NCBI RefSeq assembly: GCF_001700435.1
Contig: NZ_LYPC01000027.1
Span: forward strand, 372,380-436,379
Origin: Paenibacillus pectinilyticus
GTDB lineage: Bacteria > Bacillota > Bacilli > Paenibacillales > NBRC-103111
Direction: 5' to 3'
DNA: 64,000 bases
Within the stretch, counting starts at the first letter, position 1, and every line of letters begins with the position of its first letter. This document shows, in pieces, positions 25,681-34,482 of the stretch. The notes under the pieces are model-generated. The model searched no databases. It was not told where the DNA came from and was given only the letters and a program-made list of their open reading frames with translations. The position numbers and the translations under genes were made by a program.

Positions 25681-26577
25681 GTGTTAGGTTATGGTTATGA
25701 GGCGCTGGGCGAGGAGCTGAATCGTTTAAGCAAAATATATCCCTTTTTACAAATCGCCAGTATCGGTCAGAGCGTAATGGGGAGAAGCCTGCATGCGCTT
25801 CGCATTGGTCATGGCAGCAAGGAAATTCATTTCAACGCGGCGATGCACGCGAACGAATGGATAACCGCGCCGCTGCTGATGCAATTTGTCGAAGATCTCG
25901 CTTGTTCTTATGCGAGAGGGACCGCTTGGCAGGGTCGCAATGTAAGGCGTATTTTGTCGGAGTATTCGCTATGGGTTGTACCCATGGTGAATCCAGACGG
26001 CGTCGAGCTAGTCTTATCTGGATTGCCACCAGAAGAGCACCCATTCCGCGAAGCGTTGGTGGCGTGGAACCAGGGATCTCTGTCGTTTTTGAATTGGAAA
26101 GCGAATATTCGCGGCGTGGATCTGAATGATCAATTCCCCGCTCACTGGGAAGAAGAGAAGCTGCGAAGAGAACACGACGGCCCAGGAGAGCGTGATTATG
26201 GTGGCGAGGTGCCATTGTCGGAGCCAGAGGCCGCTGCGTTAGCTCGGTTCACGGAGTTCCATGATTTCGAGCTGGTCGTCGCATTACATACACAAGGAAG
26301 AGAGATTTATTGGAACTACCGGGATTATGAACCGGAGGATGCCGAGACTTTTGCACATAAATTAGCGTTAGCCAGCGGATATGAGGCCGTAAAACTGACT
26401 GGCAGCGATGCGGGGTATAAGGATTGGTTCATCCAGCAATACCGCAAACCAGGCTACACCGTCGAGGTTGGCTATGGCGTGAATCCGCTGCCTGTCGAAA
26501 CTTTCGCGTCGCTGTACGAGGAGTTAGTTCCGATTCTTTTGACGGCTTTGGAGTATGAGCGGGGAAATGTTTCGTAA
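25681..26577 (+). CDS. M14 family zinc peptidase, gamma-D-glutamyl-diamino acid endopeptidase type
   Basis: About 298 residues with a GTG start after AGGTG. Zinc ligands His and Glu are in MHANEW (near 56 and 59) and the third His in VALHTQGREIYW; the catalytic Glu is in TVEVGYG. This arrangement matches subfamily M14C (ENP1/YqgT), which cleaves the bond between D-Glu and diaminopimelate or Lys in wall peptides. No LysM domain or signal peptide is seen, so it may act on recycled muropeptides in the cytoplasm, as proposed for YqgT. Confidence 0.9.
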   Translation: MLGYGYEALGEELNRLSKIYPFLQIASIGQSVMGRSLHALRIGHGSKEIHFNAAMHANEWITAPLLMQFVEDLACSYARGTAWQGRNVRRILSEYSLWVVPMVNPDGVELVLSGLPPEEHPFREALVAWNQGSLSFLNWKANIRGVDLNDQFPAHWEEEKLRREHDGPGERDYGGEVPLSEPEAAALARFTEFHDFELVVALHTQGREIYWNYRDYEPEDAETFAHKLALASGYEAVKLTGSDAGYKDWFIQQYRKPGYTVEVGYGVNPLPVETFASLYEELVPILLTALEYERGNVS

Positions 26578-26654
26578 CTTGTGCTTATTCGCCATGAACC
26601 CATTCGCCTAGGCTTCATATACTGAAGCGAGGAAGTTGTTGGGGAGGCGTGAAT

Positions 26655-26867
26655 ATGGCACCACCTAAAGGGAAAGGGAAGGCCGTTAAGAAAAAGAAAG
26701 AACTTTCATCTCGTGCCCAGTACACGATGAGATTAGTTGAATCATCCACCTGTGCCGTGTGCAAAACCCCATGTGCAAGGGGAATGCACTACCTAGATAT
26801 GATGAAAGTGCCAGGAGCTGTTGGTAAAGGCGTTCCTTGTATATTGACGAGAAGGAAAATAAACTAA
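26655..26867 (+). CDS. Small basic protein with cysteine motif, not recognised
   Basis: 70 residues. A Lys-rich N-terminus (KGKGKAVKKKKE) precedes CAVCKTPC and one more Cys near the C-terminus (VPCIL). The Cys pattern suggests a small zinc ribbon. GGGGAGGCG stands before ATG. Followed directly by a good terminator. Function unknown; nucleic-acid binding is a guess from the basic charge. Confidence 0.65.
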   Translation: MAPPKGKGKAVKKKKELSSRAQYTMRLVESSTCAVCKTPCARGMHYLDMMKVPGAVGKGVPCILTRRKIN

Positions 26868-26872
26868 ATCAG

Positions 26873-26904
26873 AATCCGCCCGTTGTGATGGGGCGGATTT
26901 TTGT
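26873..26904 (+). terminator. Rho-independent terminator
   Basis: AATCCGCCC pairs with GGGCGGATT, followed by TTTTTG, after the 70-aa gene. Confidence 0.9.
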
Positions 26905-26915
26905 TGGTTGTTTTG

Positions 26916-27026
26916 GTTAGGCTCTGAAACCGAGTCTAAGCAAGAAAGAGGTATGTGTTAGGCACGGAATCCGAGGCTAAGCAAGGGAACGCTGGGTGTT
27001 AGGCACGGAACCCGAGGCTAAGCAAT
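26916..27026. repeat. Three tandem copies of a 41-bp hairpin-forming unit
   Basis: Copies start at 26916, 26957 and 26998, exactly 41 bases apart. Each has a conserved 29-base part beginning GTTAGGC and ending TAAGCAAG or TAAGCAAT, and a 12-base variable part. Within each copy TTAGGCACGGA is an imperfect inverted repeat of TCCGAGGCTAA, so each can fold into a hairpin. The remaining interval up to the next gene (27027-27192) holds nothing recognisable. Confidence 0.85.
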
Positions 27027-27186
27027 TTCTGTCCGCTAATCTCCTTCCAATCCCGACCAGCCAAGAAACCGAACGGCCACGCCATTGCATGGCGTTACAG
27101 TGAAATCTTCAATAAAACGTGCAGATCCAATTTCAGCAGTCTTCGAACCATTCTACATCTACTTATCCCTACCCCATCACACCAAA

Positions 27187-27221
27187 ATAAAAAGCCCTGC
27201 GAGCTTACGCTCAACAGGACT
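27187..27221 (-). terminator. Terminator of the 59-aa gene
   Basis: On the minus strand AGTCCTG pairs with CAGGGCT, with an inner GAGC/GCTC stem, followed by TTTTT. Confidence 0.85.
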
Positions 27222-27235
27222 AGATGGTAGTGGGA

Positions 27236-27415
27236 TTAGTGGTGGGGTGTAAGCAATTTATGTTCCAAGGATTGTTTAAGCTTCTTGATGGCATCCGTTT
27301 CCAATTTGTGATTCGCATTAAATTTGGCTCCAGTCAATGCAAGCGCTTCCTTAACAGTCATTTCGACACGAATTATTTCCTCGCCTTGCGGAATTTGCAC
27401 GAAACTGTTGGGCAT
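27236..27415 (-). CDS. Small hypothetical protein of 59 residues
   Basis: Begins MPNSFVQIPQGEEIIR and ends in HKLLTPHH. AGGAG stands about 8 bases before ATG at 27415; upstream in-frame ATG/GTG codons overlap that site and are less likely. The body is an alternating hydrophobic/charged helix pattern (MTVKEALALTGAKF). It has its own terminator. Not recognised. Confidence 0.65.
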   Translation of the reverse strand: MPNSFVQIPQGEEIIRVEMTVKEALALTGAKFNANHKLETDAIKKLKQSLEHKLLTPHH

Positions 27416-27563
27416 TTTCATCACTCCTATGTCAGCTATTTAAAGCGAAAACATTGATTCTATGCACTTTTAATATAACACACCATGTAAGGTTAAACAA
27501 GAGGACTTCATGCCTATTTTCCAAATAATTAGCAATGCTTGTCCACACGTTTACCTCGTAAAA

Positions 27564-27603
27564 AGAGCCGATATTCCCCCTCACAGGTGGAAATATCGAC
27601 TCT
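27564..27603 (-). terminator. Terminator of the FAD oxidoreductase gene
   Basis: AGAGCCGATATT pairs with AATATCGACTCT (one mismatch), followed on the minus strand by TTTTTACG, 10 bases past the stop codon. Confidence 0.8.
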
Positions 27604-27613
27604 CCGAGAAACC

Positions 27614-29863
27614 CTATTGATAACAGCGCAACTCCACGATCTCTGCATGCGCAGAACCATTCGTTGCTTCAACGACAACACGAAGTCGGCTTGTTGTAAT
27701 CGCTTCGTCAAGCACATGTACATGATGCCTTGTATGATTGCCCAGTCCCTCAGCAACCGTAGTCCATTCCTGCCCAACCCAAGCTTGCAGCTTGTAGTCT
27801 TTCACTAACTCAGGAATGACCTCGAATTCAGTACGATGATGATGCAAATTGATTAAATCTTCGTTCACGTCATCATTGAAAGTAACATGAACGCTTTTGA
27901 TACGTTGAAGCTCAGACCAGCTAGCCTCCAGCCAAGCTGGTGCAGAAGCACCGACAGCACCGGAAGACCAAAGATGCGGACTGCCGTAAGGCCGCTTGTA
28001 ACCGTCCGCCGCTTTATCAGCGCCATAAGCAGAAGTAGGGGAGAGCAGTCGGAAACAAATCGGTTTCCGTACGAAATCATACGCGCTCCAATCAATCACT
28101 GGCTGATGGTGGTGCATATCTCCATAGTCACGGTTATCTGTTGGTGCAGGATTGTACTTAAACGATAGGACGCCGGATTGCGGGCGATCCGATACATGTA
28201 CGGATAGCGCTGGGTTGCTTTTGATCACGATGAAGGCATTTTGTGCCTGCTCAGGCTCCCATTTCAGCGCAGCCGTAACCCATTGATGCTTTCCTGCCGT
28301 GACGGGTACCACTACAGAGGTAACTAGCGTGTGGGGAACGTAGTTCTGAGGCTTCTCAGTGTGCCATAATTCGACGCTAAGCTCGGTATCCTCCCCAGCA
28401 TCTAACAAGAGCTCTAAGCCGTCTAGGAACGGATCTACGGGCAGTAAGAGCGCGAGATTTGTCTTCAACGGGTAGACCCCCGCGGACGATTCCAGCCCAA
28501 GCTGCGTCAGCGTACTGGACGCCGTCATCTCTGCGTTCAGCACGAGGTCAGTCGCATCCGTATTCGCTACGCCGAGAATCGACGCATCCTGCCGCAGCAG
28601 CGTTTGCTGCAGCTCGCTCAAGTGCTCGCCGTGCAGCTCACGCGGCGAAATGTCTTTCGCCGCACAGAGCGCAGCGCCTGTGCCAGCGGCTTCGCCGATA
28701 ACGGCGCACGTCGCCATCACGCGCGTCGTCCCAAAAGCCACGTGCGACGCGCTGATATTGCGCCCTGCCATAAGCATATTCGACACGTTGGACGAATAGA
28801 GGGAACGGAATGGAATATGGTACGAGCCGTCCATATGCATATGCTTGGAGCCACTGACTGTGGCATACATGCCTTGCGGCGGATGCAAGTCAATGGACCA
28901 ACCGCCAAAGGCAACACGGTCCTCGAACAATTCTTGTGCGATGACATCGTTTTGATTCAGCACATAGTCTCCGACAAAGCGGCGATATTCCCTTTTGCCC
29001 GGAATCGAACCGATCCACTCCAGTGTTAAATTAGCGCTGTCGAATTTTCCTGAGTTTTTGATATAATCCCAAATCCCATAAATAACAGAGGACAGCTCAT
29101 CGCGAATTCGCTCATTATCATGCACCGTGTCATGCTCGCCGCCCCACTCAATCCACCAGTAAGCGCAACCATTATCCCCGCTGCGAATCACACGTTTCAT
29201 GGGAATCGAGGTTTGTATAATATCCTTGGCGAAGCTAGGCGCGATATACTTAACCGGACGTCCTACATCTTTTGTATAAAAGAGCAGGGTGCTTCCTAAT
29301 GTAATATCATCTGGCACTAGTGGTGCCCATTCTTCGTTAAATTCGTCCTGTGCTTCGCGGCCAATTCTGAAATTAGCGCCGGCAAGGAAACCGACTAAAC
29401 CATCCCCCGTACAATCAAGGAACACGCGGCTTTCGAAACGAATTCTACGCTCAGACCCCATCATCCACCCTGTGACAGCTTGAATCGTTCGGTTATCGTC
29501 ATCTCCAGAAGCTTCTACCTCGTGAACATCGGTATTCAGAAATAGGGTAATATTCGGCTCGGCTTTCACTTTCTCCAGCACAATTAAATCCCAAATATAA
29601 GGATTACCATCGATATTCCGATATTGATTTTCCACAAATAACTCACCCATGATACCCGTTTCGCGGGCATTACGGTGAACACCGTGTGAAGTCGCTCCGC
29701 ACACCCATACGCGAATCTCACTGCTTGCATTGCCTCCAAGGACGGGGCGGTTTTGAACGAGAGAGACAGTTTGACCAAGTCGTGCAGCAGCTACTGCTGC
29801 GCATACGCCTGCTAAGCCTCCACCTACGACGGTTATATCAGATGTAACGATTTCATTCCTCAT
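27614..29863 (-). CDS. FAD-dependent oxidoreductase with C-terminal extension
   Basis: 749 residues. The N-terminus carries the Rossmann dinucleotide motif VVGGGLAGVCAA; the FAD-dependent oxidoreductase fold runs to about residue 430 with CTGDG and RNISASHVAFGTTRV. The C-terminal 300 residues are strand rich and may form carbohydrate-binding-like or discoidin-like modules. GAGGTG stands about 12 bases before ATG. Divergent from an AraC-type regulator, an arrangement typical for sugar or polyol catabolic genes. The substrate is unknown. A block around 28440-28740 is more GC-rich than its neighbours. Confidence 0.88.
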   Translation of the reverse strand: MRNEIVTSDITVVGGGLAGVCAAVAAARLGQTVSLVQNRPVLGGNASSEIRVWVCGATSHGVHRNARETGIMGELFVENQYRNIDGNPYIWDLIVLEKVKAEPNITLFLNTDVHEVEASGDDDNRTIQAVTGWMMGSERRIRFESRVFLDCTGDGLVGFLAGANFRIGREAQDEFNEEWAPLVPDDITLGSTLLFYTKDVGRPVKYIAPSFAKDIIQTSIPMKRVIRSGDNGCAYWWIEWGGEHDTVHDNERIRDELSSVIYGIWDYIKNSGKFDSANLTLEWIGSIPGKREYRRFVGDYVLNQNDVIAQELFEDRVAFGGWSIDLHPPQGMYATVSGSKHMHMDGSYHIPFRSLYSSNVSNMLMAGRNISASHVAFGTTRVMATCAVIGEAAGTGAALCAAKDISPRELHGEHLSELQQTLLRQDASILGVANTDATDLVLNAEMTASSTLTQLGLESSAGVYPLKTNLALLLPVDPFLDGLELLLDAGEDTELSVELWHTEKPQNYVPHTLVTSVVVPVTAGKHQWVTAALKWEPEQAQNAFIVIKSNPALSVHVSDRPQSGVLSFKYNPAPTDNRDYGDMHHHQPVIDWSAYDFVRKPICFRLLSPTSAYGADKAADGYKRPYGSPHLWSSGAVGASAPAWLEASWSELQRIKSVHVTFNDDVNEDLINLHHHRTEFEVIPELVKDYKLQAWVGQEWTTVAEGLGNHTRHHVHVLDEAITTSRLRVVVEATNGSAHAEIVELRCYQ

Positions 29864-29983
29864 CTATAAGCACCTCACTAGTAGTAGTATATCCCTGCTT
29901 TCATTGTAAAAGAGAGGATAGGCATTTAACATACAGTGAGTTACAATGGGCATATACTTTATTTCATTTCGGAGGGTAAGGAA

Positions 29984-30763
29984 ATGACCATTCATGACCC
30001 AGCCTTGAAACTGTTTTCACATGTGTATTGGAAGCAGAAGAAAGAATTCATGTTTGAAAGAGATGAATATGATTCATGGACGTTGTTTGCGGTAGAAGAG
30101 GGGAGCTTTCTCTATGAAATCGGGGAGGAGCTTGGCGAAGCGAGATTCGGAGATCTAGTGCTATGTCCGCCGCATTATGTATTTCGAAGAAAAACATTAG
30201 AACCGCTTACGTTTCACTTTTTACAATTCATGAGTGATGCCAATTTGGAAAGAGAAAAAGGCTGGCAAGGGAAGCTTACGCTACACGACACACCGCGGCT
30301 CACTTCAAATTATCGTTATTTGCGACAGCTTCAAGGCTGGGATGAGGAGAGCACGCAGCATAAGCTATATCTTTTGAATGATCTGCTAAGAATGGTGCAG
30401 ATGGACCGGAATATTAGAGATGAACAGCCGGCCACTATTATTGACGAGCAAATGGATAGCGCACGTAGCTCTCTCATCGAACTTGCCTATACGAATTTAT
30501 CCATGCATGACCTCGCAGTAAGCCTAGGCTTAACGCCCGTTCAGTTTACCCGCAGGTTTCGCAAAGCTTTTGCTCAAACACCCTCTGAGTTTATTAATGA
30601 TCTGCGTCTAACGCGTGCAAGGCATCTTTTAGAAGGAACGACGTTTACCTTGGATGTCATTGCATCGCATTGCGGTTATGAGAATGGTTTCTATTTGAGC
30701 CGCGTGTTTTCACAAAAAATCGGAATGGCGCCATCGGTTTACCGCAGCATGCATCACGTGTAA
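29984..30763 (+). CDS. AraC family transcriptional regulator
   Basis: About 259 residues. The N-terminal half is a cupin-like sensing domain (ARFGDLVLCPPHYVF), the C-terminal 100 residues are two helix-turn-helix units (SMHDLAVSLGLTPVQFTRRF and VIASHCGYENGFYLSRVF). GGAGGG stands 8 bases before ATG at 29984. Transcribed divergently from the FAD oxidoreductase gene about 120 bases away, which it probably controls. Confidence 0.9.
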   Translation: MTIHDPALKLFSHVYWKQKKEFMFERDEYDSWTLFAVEEGSFLYEIGEELGEARFGDLVLCPPHYVFRRKTLEPLTFHFLQFMSDANLEREKGWQGKLTLHDTPRLTSNYRYLRQLQGWDEESTQHKLYLLNDLLRMVQMDRNIRDEQPATIIDEQMDSARSSLIELAYTNLSMHDLAVSLGLTPVQFTRRFRKAFAQTPSEFINDLRLTRARHLLEGTTFTLDVIASHCGYENGFYLSRVFSQKIGMAPSVYRSMHHV

Positions 30764-30800
30764 CGTGGCACACAGTCGAGACACAGAAGCTGTACAACAA

Positions 30801-30839
30801 AAAGCCCCCAATTCTTCAACAGGAAGAACTAGGGGCTTC
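30801..30839. terminator. Bidirectional terminator
   Basis: AGCCCC pairs with GGGGCT with an inner ATTCTTC/GGAAGAA stem; placed between convergent araC-type and AI-2E transporter genes. Confidence 0.85.
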
Positions 30840-30845
30840 TAAACA

Positions 30846-31958
30846 TCAATCACCCGTATACGGCAGTGTACCCTCTGCATATTCATTTTCTGGCTTACGA
30901 ATCCAACGCTGCAAATAGCCTTGCGTATGTAGGGCTTTAATCAGAATGATGAGAACAGGCGATAGAATGACTCCGGCAACACCAAATAGCGATAACGAAA
31001 TGATCATGAACGCTAAAGTTGTAAACGCCGATACGCCAAGTGATTCACCCGTGATTTTCGGCTCCATAATCTGTCTGACGAGAATAACAACAAGGAGTAA
31101 GGCGCTGAGCCAGATCGCAAGTGTTGTATTGCCAACGATAAACAGGTAGATGATCCACGGAATGAACAAAGTGGAAACCCCAAGAAGAGGTAAGACATCA
31201 AACACACCTGATAAAAGGGCAATGGAAAAAGCATTGTTCACGTTAAGTACAAGCAATGCGATAAAGATAACGATGAACGTTAAAGAGATCAGCTTGGCCT
31301 GTGCTTTTATGTAGGAAACAATCCCCTTCACAACATTCTCCCTGAGGAAGAAGAAGGCTGATTTGAAGGTATTCGGTGTTTGTTCACTGGCAAGCCGTTT
31401 CCAAGATTCAATCTCAATGCTCAAGAAATATGCGAGAATAATGCCGACGATGAAGTTGAACATGAAGGTAGAGAAGGAGGTCAAGGAAGAGACTAACCCG
31501 GATAAGAAGGCGACAAGGAACGTAGAAGCTTTCCCAGCAAACTGACCGGCATAATCCTTAGCTTTGGCAATCACATCAGGAGGGAGCGTCTGGAAGCGAT
31601 CTGTTAAGTCACTTATTCTGTTAACGATTTGATCATTGAATATCGCCTGATAGTCATCGATCTTATCCACAAGACTCATAATCTGACTTGTGAAAATGAC
31701 AGCTGCTCCGGCCAAAGCTCCTAGGATGATCAGGACGAACACCAAGGTCGAAATAGCCGAGGCCAGCGATTTACGCATCCCTTTGCGGTTCAGAAACCGA
31801 GCCAGAGGCTCGATCATCATGAAAATGATCAGAGCCAGGAAGATCGGTGTGGCGATTGCGTACAAATAACTGAATAACAGCATGAATAAGTAGACCGTTA
31901 AAACAATAAGCGCAATATCAAATACCGTTCGCCAATATTTCTTGTAAAAAGAAATCAT
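30846..31958 (-). CDS. AI-2E family transporter
   Basis: 370 residues with about seven or eight membrane helices and a soluble segment after the third helix, the family arrangement. The pattern GVFDVLPLLGVSTLFIPW and the late FGVAGVILSPVLIILIKAL are typical. Members have been linked to AI-2 export or to sodium-proton antiport; the name is not proof of function. The methionine aminopeptidase gene lies 18 bases upstream on the same strand. Confidence 0.9.
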   Translation of the reverse strand: MISFYKKYWRTVFDIALIVLTVYLFMLLFSYLYAIATPIFLALIIFMMIEPLARFLNRKGMRKSLASAISTLVFVLIILGALAGAAVIFTSQIMSLVDKIDDYQAIFNDQIVNRISDLTDRFQTLPPDVIAKAKDYAGQFAGKASTFLVAFLSGLVSSLTSFSTFMFNFIVGIILAYFLSIEIESWKRLASEQTPNTFKSAFFFLRENVVKGIVSYIKAQAKLISLTFIVIFIALLVLNVNNAFSIALLSGVFDVLPLLGVSTLFIPWIIYLFIVGNTTLAIWLSALLLVVILVRQIMEPKITGESLGVSAFTTLAFMIISLSLFGVAGVILSPVLIILIKALHTQGYLQRWIRKPENEYAEGTLPYTGD

Positions 31959-31976
31959 CCATGTGCCTCCAAAACA

Positions 31977-32723
31977 TTATTGTTCTGTCAAAATAACCGG
32001 GCCATTACTTGTAATCGCAATGGTATGCTCATATTGTGCAGATAGACTGCCGTCGTAAGTTCTAGCTGTCCACCCATCTTGATCCACTTTGGAATGGAAT
32101 TTACCGACATTGAGCATCGGCTCGATAGTGAAAACCATGCCTTCTTTAATGCGCGGCCCTTTCCCAGCAGGACCATAATGAGGAACTTGCGGCTCTTCAT
32201 GCATTTCGGAACCAATACCGTGGCCTATGAAATCTCGCACAACTGAGAAGCCGTGTGACTCGGCATAAACTTGAATAGCATGGGAAACATCCCCGATTCG
32301 ATTTCCGATCACCGCTTGCTCAATACCTTTATATAGCGATTCTTTCGTTACTTGCAGGAGCTTTTCAGCGACTGGGGAAATGTTGCCTACCGCGTAAGAC
32401 CAAGCAGAGTCAGCCAACCAGCCGTCAATACGAACGACCATATCAATCGTCACGATGTCGCCATCATTTAAAGGCTCTTTTTTCGGGAAGCCGTGACAAA
32501 TCACATCATTGACCGACGCACATGTCGCGTAGGGGTAGCCGTGGTAGCCTTTTTGTTCAGGCGTTGCGCCATGTTTAGCAAGAAAGCCTTCAACGAATTG
32601 GTCGATTTCCCAAGACGTGATGCCGGGACGAATCAGTTTCGCAATTTCTTTATGGCAATCAGCAAGGATGCGACCTGCTTTTCCCATAGCGGCAATTTGT
32701 TCTTTTGTTTTAATTGTAATCAT
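31977..32723 (-). CDS. map: Methionine aminopeptidase, type I
   Basis: 248 residues. The five metal ligands are visible: Asp in VTIDMV, Asp in LADSAW, His in FIGHGIGSEMH, Glu in FTIEPML and Glu in QYEHT. It removes the initiator Met from nascent proteins. This copy is outside the usual ribosomal-protein cluster and lacks an N-terminal zinc finger, so it may be a second map paralogue. GAGTGG stands 9 bases before ATG. Confidence 0.94.
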   Translation of the reverse strand: MITIKTKEQIAAMGKAGRILADCHKEIAKLIRPGITSWEIDQFVEGFLAKHGATPEQKGYHGYPYATCASVNDVICHGFPKKEPLNDGDIVTIDMVVRIDGWLADSAWSYAVGNISPVAEKLLQVTKESLYKGIEQAVIGNRIGDVSHAIQVYAESHGFSVVRDFIGHGIGSEMHEEPQVPHYGPAGKGPRIKEGMVFTIEPMLNVGKFHSKVDQDGWTARTYDGSLSAQYEHTIAITSNGPVILTEQ

Positions 32724-32760
32724 CAAGTACCACTCCTCTTCGTTGTTCCCTAATTATCCA

Positions 32761-33120
32761 TTATGTCCACTTTGCAGACCAAAGCTTCATCTCTTTAATA
32801 ATTTGATGCAAATCTTGCCCTTTTGGTGTCAAGGTGTACTCCACGGTTACAGGGACTGTTGGGAAGGCCATGCGTTCCAACACACCATGCTCCTCCAAAT
32901 GGCGAAGAATATCCGTTAATGATTTGGGACTGATCCCTAGAATTTGACGTTGGAGTTCTCCGAAACGCTTCGTTCCGCAAAATAATTCACGCAGTACAAG
33001 AAATGCCCATTTACCGCCGATCACTTCAAGTGTACGTTCGATAGAGCATTCGATTTCCTTCGGTATTTTGGGAACATAATTGCTGAGTGGAGCGACTTTT
33101 TCATTTTCTAACGTGGACAT
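32761..33120 (-). CDS. HxlR family redox-type regulator
   Basis: About 119 residues. A winged helix with the N-terminal Cys in EIECSIERTLEVIGGKW, the conserved Cys position in thiol-sensing relatives (HypR, YodB). LFCGTKRFGEL and SPKSLTDILRHLEEHG complete the domain. AAAGGAAG precedes ATG at 33120. A palindrome (33153-33172) sits 33 bases upstream, likely an autoregulatory operator. Confidence 0.9.
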   Translation of the reverse strand: MSTLENEKVAPLSNYVPKIPKEIECSIERTLEVIGGKWAFLVLRELFCGTKRFGELQRQILGISPKSLTDILRHLEEHGVLERMAFPTVPVTVEYTLTPKGQDLHQIIKEMKLWSAKWT

Positions 33121-33152
33121 CAGATCGCTTCCTTTCATCAAAGTCAACAAGG

Positions 33153-33172
33153 TACTTACTTTGAGGTAAGTA
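33153..33172. promoter_or_regulatory. Palindromic operator upstream of the hxlR-type gene
   Basis: TACTTAC, six-base spacer, GTAAGTA: a perfect 7+7 inverted repeat between the likely -10 (TATAGT on the minus strand, about 33180-33190) and the start codon. HxlR proteins bind such short TACT-type palindromes. Inferred from position and symmetry. Confidence 0.6.
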
Positions 33173-33332
33173 AGTTTCCATACTATAATAAGGGGGTATT
33201 ACTCATACTACTATGTATATTAAAGTTCCTTATGACTTTTGGCAATAGTAGGGGGAATTCGGACAGGTTGATTTCGTGACGTAGATTCTTTACAATAGAG
33301 TTAAAATTTATTGTTTCAGGAGATGTGTACAT

Positions 33333-33635
33333 ATGAAAGTCAAAATTTCACGCAATGCAGCAAAGGTACTTCAATTGGAGCTTAATAAAGAAGAAAACCA
33401 AGGATTATTGGTTCGTGTACAAGTGACGCATAAGCATGGTGATCATGCTCACTATGGTTTGGGTCTTGACGATAAATCAGCGAATGATGTCGTGGTTAGC
33501 ACGGATAAAGGCATTGATGTGTTATTGGATCAAACGGAGCCGCTTTTGGACGGTATTCGTATTGACTACTTCTACACACCTGAAGAAGGCTTTATGATCA
33601 CGAACCCTAGCAAGGGGAACCACGGAGACCACTAA
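33333..33635 (+). CDS. HesB-like protein lacking the iron-sulfur cysteines
   Basis: 100 residues. The fold of the HesB/IscA family is suggested (KVKISRNAAKVLQLEL, LGLDD, IRIDYFYTPEEGFMITNP) but there is no Cys at all, so it cannot bind a cluster like IscA. His-rich stretches HKHGDHAHYG and NHGDH are notable and could bind a metal. The stop codon overlaps the start of the DUF1450 gene by one base (TAATG), showing translational coupling. Confidence 0.8.
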   Translation: MKVKISRNAAKVLQLELNKEENQGLLVRVQVTHKHGDHAHYGLGLDDKSANDVVVSTDKGIDVLLDQTEPLLDGIRIDYFYTPEEGFMITNPSKGNHGDH

Positions 33636-33856
33636 TGCGCAATGATATTCGCATTTGTGATAAATGCAAACACATGAAGGTGAAATCGGCACTTACGAAG
33701 ATCAGTGCCATTGCACCGGATACCGAAGTCAAAGTTGCGTGTAAATCGTATTGCGGTCCATGTTCCAGGTTTGCATTTATATTTATTAATGGCCGTTATA
33801 TAACTGCCGCAACGGAAGACGAAGCGATTGAAAAAGCGAAGAAATATGTGAAATAA
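33635..33856 (+). CDS. DUF1450 (YuzB-like) protein
   Basis: 73 residues with four or five Cys: ICDKCKH near the N-terminus and CKSYCGPC in the middle. DUF1450 proteins are small, probably metal or redox-active proteins without known function. The start overlaps the stop of the preceding HesB-like gene. The Cys that the partner lacks are present here, so the two proteins may work together (speculation). Confidence 0.85.
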   Translation: MRNDIRICDKCKHMKVKSALTKISAIAPDTEVKVACKSYCGPCSRFAFIFINGRYITAATEDEAIEKAKKYVK

Positions 33857-33861
33857 GCAAA

Positions 33862-33890
33862 AAGCATCCGTCCGATTGGACAGGATGCTT
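33862..33890. terminator. Bidirectional terminator
   Basis: AAGCATCC pairs with GGATGCTT around an inner TCC/GGA, with T run on the plus strand and A run (T run on minus) on the other side. Confidence 0.9.
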
Positions 33891-33918
33891 TTTTACGTTC
33901 CCAAGAACGTCAACTCGA

Positions 33919-34413
33919 TTAAGCGTGAACCGATGATTTCTCAAGCAGCTTACGAATTTGACGATCGATCTTCGCTGGCTTCGTCGTTGGGGAGAAGCGT
34001 TTGATGACATTACCATGTTGGTCCACGAGGAATTTCGTGAAATTCCACTTAATGCCGGATCCGAACAGGCCATATGCCTTGCTCTTCAAATAACGATACA
34101 ACGGATGGGCATCCGCGCCATTGACATCGATTTTGGAGAAAAGCGGGAAATCAACGCCAAAGTTAAGTTGGCACGCCTGTTCAACCTGTGTGTCATCCCC
34201 TGGCTCCTGATCCCTGAATTGATTGCAAGGAAAGCCGAGAACACTAAATCCTTGGTCTTTATATGTGTCGTGCAGCTCTTGAAGCCCTTTGAATTGAGGA
34301 GCTAATCCGCATTTCGTCGCGGTATTGACAATAAGCAAGACTTGGTTGTTGTAATCGGCAAGGGATTTCTCTTCACCGCGAATCGTCTTCACTTGAAATT
34401 GATGTACGCTCAT
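33919..34413 (-). CDS. Glutathione peroxidase-like thiol peroxidase
   Basis: 164 residues. The peroxidatic residue is Cys35 in TATKCGLAPQ, with Gln and Trp partners in GFPCNQF and KWNFTKFL. Cys instead of selenocysteine; members in Bacillales use thioredoxin (BsaA/Gpx type). ATG at 34413 has GGAGGG upstream with a long 11-base spacer. Confidence 0.92.
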   Translation of the reverse strand: MSVHQFQVKTIRGEEKSLADYNNQVLLIVNTATKCGLAPQFKGLQELHDTYKDQGFSVLGFPCNQFRDQEPGDDTQVEQACQLNFGVDFPLFSKIDVNGADAHPLYRYLKSKAYGLFGSGIKWNFTKFLVDQHGNVIKRFSPTTKPAKIDRQIRKLLEKSSVHA

Positions 34414-34482
34414 AAGGTCACAACCCTCCGAATTATTATTTATCACAATTTAATTGTACACAACTTTTATTGAAAAGGGAAG

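Noticed and set aside
26916..27026. CRISPR array
   Set aside because: Only three units, 12-base linkers, no cas genes; a tandem repeat explains it better.
27509..27613. Possible 35-residue ORF on the plus strand after the 59-aa gene
   Set aside because: It runs into the terminator hairpin and the end of the FAD gene; no strong support.
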